Assembly: GCA_947447465.1 (NCBI GenBank)
Contig: CANFKE010000008.1
Span: 42,287-106,286, forward strand
DNA: 64,000 nucleotides
Source of the DNA: Chitinophagaceae bacterium
GTDB lineage: Bacteria; Bacteroidota; Bacteroidia; Chitinophagales; Chitinophagaceae
Direction: 5' to 3'
Part shown: positions 61,807 through 64,000 of the stretch, piece after piece
Position numbering within the stretch: the first letter of the stretch is position 1
How the letters are laid out: every line of letters begins with the position of its first letter
Made by a program: the position numbers and the translations under genes
Notes under the pieces: generated by a model
What the model saw: the letters and a program-made list of their open reading frames with translations, nothing else
What the model was told of the DNA's origin: nothing
Database searches by the model: none

Positions 61807-63462
61807 ATGTCTGAAACAACAACGAAACGCGTGATACGTGCCGCACATGGCAATCAACTGACTTGTAAGAACTGGGTTACCGAAGCTGCATACCGTATGA
61901 TACAGAATAATCTGGATCCTGAAGTGGCAGAACGCCCCGAAGATCTGGTGGTATATGGTGGAATTGGTAAGGCTGCCCGCAACTGGGAAAGTTTTGATAA
62001 GATACTGGAATGCCTGAAGAATCTGGAAGAAGATGAAACACTGATGGTGCAGAGTGGTAAACCTGTGGGTGTGCTCCGTTCGCATAAAAACGCGCCACGT
62101 GTGCTTATTGCCAATTCTAATCTGGTTGGCCGCTGGGCTACATGGGAGCATTTCCGCGAATTGGAAGCAAAGGGACTGATGATGTATGGTCAGATGACTG
62201 CCGGTAGCTGGATATATATCGGATCTCAGGGCATTGTACAAGGTACTTATGAAACATATTTGTCGTTGGCCAACATGCATTATGGCGGTACGCTTAAGGG
62301 TACACTCAATGTTACTGCCGGTTTAGGTGGTATGGGTGGCGCTCAGCCATTGGCTATCACTATGAATGAGGGTGTTTGTCTGGCAGCAGAAATGGAAGAG
62401 TGGCGCATACAAAAGCGCATTGAAACACGCTATCTTGATAAATATACACACAATATAGATGAGAGTATAGACTGGGCACTCGAAGCGAAAGCAAAGGGTG
62501 AGGCAGTATCTATAGGGGTATGCTGTAACGTGGTAGATCTATTGCAGCGACTCATAGATAGAAACATTACTCCTGATACATTGACAGACCAGACATCTGC
62601 ACATGATGAGCTGATCGGTTATTTCCCTGAAGGAATGAGTGTGCTGGAAGCCAACGTGCTCCGCGAAAAGAACAAGGATGAATACATGAGCCGCTCATTA
62701 GATACTATGGCGCGCCACGTAAAGGAGATGTTGGAACTGCAAAGGAGAGGTGCCATTACCTTCGATTATGGTAATAACCTGCGCGGACAGGCGCATGATA
62801 AGCGTCATGTAGAAAACGCATTTAACTTCCCGGGTTTTGTGCCGGCTTATATCCGTCCGTTGTTCTGCGAAGGAAAGGGGCCATTCCGTTGGGTGGCTTT
62901 AAGCGGAGATCCTGAAGATATCTATGCAACAGACAAGGCTTTGATGGAGTTGTTCCCTGATAATGTAGGCCTTCATCGTTGGTTGAAGATGGCTCGTGAG
63001 CGTATCGCCTTCCAGGGCCTGCCCGCACGTATCTGCTGGTTGGGAATGGGCGACCGTGAAAAAGCAGGGTTGTTGTTCAACGAAATGGTTCGTGATGGTC
63101 GTGTGAAAGCACCGATAGTGATTGGTCGCGACCACCTTGATACAGGTTCTGTTGCGTCTCCTAATCGCGAAACAGAAGCAATGAAGGATGGTAGTGATGC
63201 TGTTGGCGACTGGCCAATATTGAATGCGCTGATCAATACTGCAGGTGGCGCCAGTTGGGTATCTTTCCATCATGGTGGTGGTGTAGGTATGGGGTATAGC
63301 CTCCATGCCGGTATGGTTATAGTTGCAGATGGTACAGCTGATGCTGATGAGCGTTTGCGTCGTGTGTTGCACAATGACCCGGCAATGGGCGTTATCCGTC
63401 ACGCAGATGCAGGATATGACATTGCTATAGATACAGCAAATAAGTACGGTTTAATGATCTGA
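61807..63462 (+). CDS. hutU: Urocanate hydratase
   Basis: A 551-residue urocanase that converts urocanate to imidazolonepropionate in histidine degradation with tightly bound NAD+. The NAD site is [20 protein letters not shown]; other family blocks are [40 protein letters not shown] (active-site Cys region), [20 protein letters not shown] and [20 protein letters not shown]. Length is normal. The in-frame ATG at 61774 would add 11 residues; 61807 ([15 protein letters not shown]) fits better, with a -7 box TATTTTTG at 61769-61776. hutH, hutI and hutG are not adjacent, so the pathway is dispersed. Confidence 0.94.
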   Translation: MSETTTKRVIRAAHGNQLTCKNWVTEAAYRMIQNNLDPEVAERPEDLVVYGGIGKAARNWESFDKILECLKNLEEDETLMVQSGKPVGVLRSHKNAPRVLIANSNLVGRWATWEHFRELEAKGLMMYGQMTAGSWIYIGSQGIVQGTYETYLSLANMHYGGTLKGTLNVTAGLGGMGGAQPLAITMNEGVCLAAEMEEWRIQKRIETRYLDKYTHNIDESIDWALEAKAKGEAVSIGVCCNVVDLLQRLIDRNITPDTLTDQTSAHDELIGYFPEGMSVLEANVLREKNKDEYMSRSLDTMARHVKEMLELQRRGAITFDYGNNLRGQAHDKRHVENAFNFPGFVPAYIRPLFCEGKGPFRWVALSGDPEDIYATDKALMELFPDNVGLHRWLKMARERIAFQGLPARICWLGMGDREKAGLLFNEMVRDGRVKAPIVIGRDHLDTGSVASPNRETEAMKDGSDAVGDWPILNALINTAGGASWVSFHHGGGVGMGYSLHAGMVIVADGTADADERLRRVLHNDPAMGVIRHADAGYDIAIDTANKYGLMI

Positions 63463-63488
63463 AACAACAAATAATACAGAATACCGAA

Positions 63489-63520
63489 GGGCAAAAACGA
63501 TAAGCGTTTTTGCCCTTTTT
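63489..63520 (+). terminator. Terminator of hutU
   Basis: GGGCAAAAACG and CGTTTTTGCCC form an 11-bp stem around ATAAG, followed by five Ts, 26 nt after the stop. Confidence 0.85.
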
Positions 63521-63606
63521 GTTACCTCTTTTGCAGTTGAAAAAAAATTATGTTTTTAAAACCACTAATTTTTTCGCTGAACACTTTTTTAGAAAAAAGT
63601 AAAGCC

Positions 63607-63658
63607 TATATTTGCACTCCGTTTCAGAGGAGACGGTGTTACGGCGAAGGCAGTAACA
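63607..63658 (+). promoter_or_regulatory. Stable-RNA-type -7 box followed by two hairpins
   Basis: TATATTTG (63607-63614) is followed by CACTCC, as at the tRNA-Ser promoter. CCGTTTC (63619-63625) pairs with GAGACGG (63630-63636), and TGTTAC (63637-63642) with GTAACA (63653-63658). It is probably a structured leader of the tRNA unit, or a small RNA. Confidence 0.45.
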
Positions 63659-63698
63659 GGATAGTAAAAAAATATTTTAAGGAAGTAGCAAAAATAAT

Positions 63699-63728
63699 TT
63701 GCTGAATTGAAAATCTTCTTTACTTTTG
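63699..63728 (+). promoter_or_regulatory. Promoter of the tRNA-Thr/tRNA-Tyr unit
   Basis: TTG (63699-63701), a 19-nt spacer and TACTTTTG (63721-63728) match the Bacteroidota consensus exactly. tRNA-Thr begins 54 nt downstream. Confidence 0.7.
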
Positions 63729-63781
63729 CAATCCAAATTATTGAAAACGAAAGTGCTCAATAACAAGTTCTTTGACCAATA

Positions 63782-63854
63782 GCCACTTTAGCTCAGATGG
63801 TAGAGCAACTGATTTGTAATCAGTAGGTCGCTGGTTCGATTCCGGCAAGTGGCT
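63782..63854 (+). tRNA. tRNA-Thr(TGT)
   Basis: The acceptor GCCACTT pairs with AAGTGGC. The anticodon stem ACTGA/TCAGT encloses TTTGTAA, giving TGT at 63815-63817. The T arm is GCTGG-TTCGATT-CCGGC. Discriminator T; no encoded CCA. Confidence 0.93.
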
Positions 63855-63931
63855 CATTCTAAAATTAAAATGAGAATGCTATCGGTATTCATCGGTAACT
63901 GATTTTAGTTTTGATTTTTGAGTTTTTACAA

Positions 63932-64000
<69 letters not shown>

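Overview
The window reads as a chromosomal segment of a Bacteroidota bacterium, most likely a Chitinophagaceae/Sphingobacteriia-like lineage. Support: a TonB-dependent receptor with an N-terminal carboxypeptidase-like regulatory domain, a DUF5686 protein, gldH, the uppS-bamA-ompH-ompH cluster, Bacteroidota-type promoters (TTG, about 19 nt, TAnnTTTG), and the near absence of Shine-Dalgarno sequences. The family-level placement is an inference; nothing here is a species marker.

Layout. 1-11 kb: YceI (cut by the left edge), pirin and a Crp/Fnr regulator; MsrB and a UPF1-like helicase; a Cys-motif/carboxypeptidase-regulatory membrane protein; two paralogous Ala/Pro/Lys-rich lipoproteins; an M1 metallopeptidase; a YbjQ-like protein; a helix-hairpin-helix protein. 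11-15 kb: a 2-oxo acid dehydrogenase E2 gene, then dnaA behind a roughly 0.8 kb non-coding leader. 14.9-16.9 kb: tRNA-Ser(GCT), tRNA-Pro(TGG) and an A-rich insert flanked by further copies of the tRNA-Pro 3' end, which I read as a decayed integrative element. 17-29 kb: SOUL protein, TonB receptor, the third lipoprotein paralogue, a TlpA-like thioredoxin, outer-membrane proteins, a MoxR-like ATPase, map and a DUF5686 protein. 29.05-29.79 kb: a repeat-rich non-coding block with an exact DnaA box. 29.8-43 kb: gcvP, a trans-sulfuration enzyme, a multi-PAS kinase, dxs, xseAB, a CarF/TMEM189-like desaturase and an acyl-CoA dehydrogenase. 43-55 kb: a response regulator/kinase pair, murB, gpmI, a porin-like protein, kup, a KdpE/KdpD-like pair, a third kinase and gldH. 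55-64 kb: ompH, ompH, bamA and uppS; a decayed Uma2 gene; a lipoprotein; hutU; tRNA-Thr(TGT) and the start of tRNA-Tyr(GTA).

How the genes work together. Much of the window is core metabolism (glycine cleavage, isoprenoid entry, glycolysis, peptidoglycan precursors, histidine breakdown) and envelope biogenesis. uppS makes the undecaprenyl carrier, and bamA plus two Skp-like chaperones insert outer-membrane proteins. A porin-like barrel, Kup and a KdpDE-like pair form a likely potassium-homeostasis block without KdpFABC in view. The three small lipoproteins share a promoter element of fixed geometry, GGTTACC-N13-GGTAT, 54-56 nt before the start codon. This is the best candidate here for an undescribed regulon. 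Other unexplained signals are helically phased direct repeats at 29.2 kb (10 bp) and 37.1 kb (11 bp), the tRNA-Pro insertion, and the candidate CarF-type plasmalogen desaturase.
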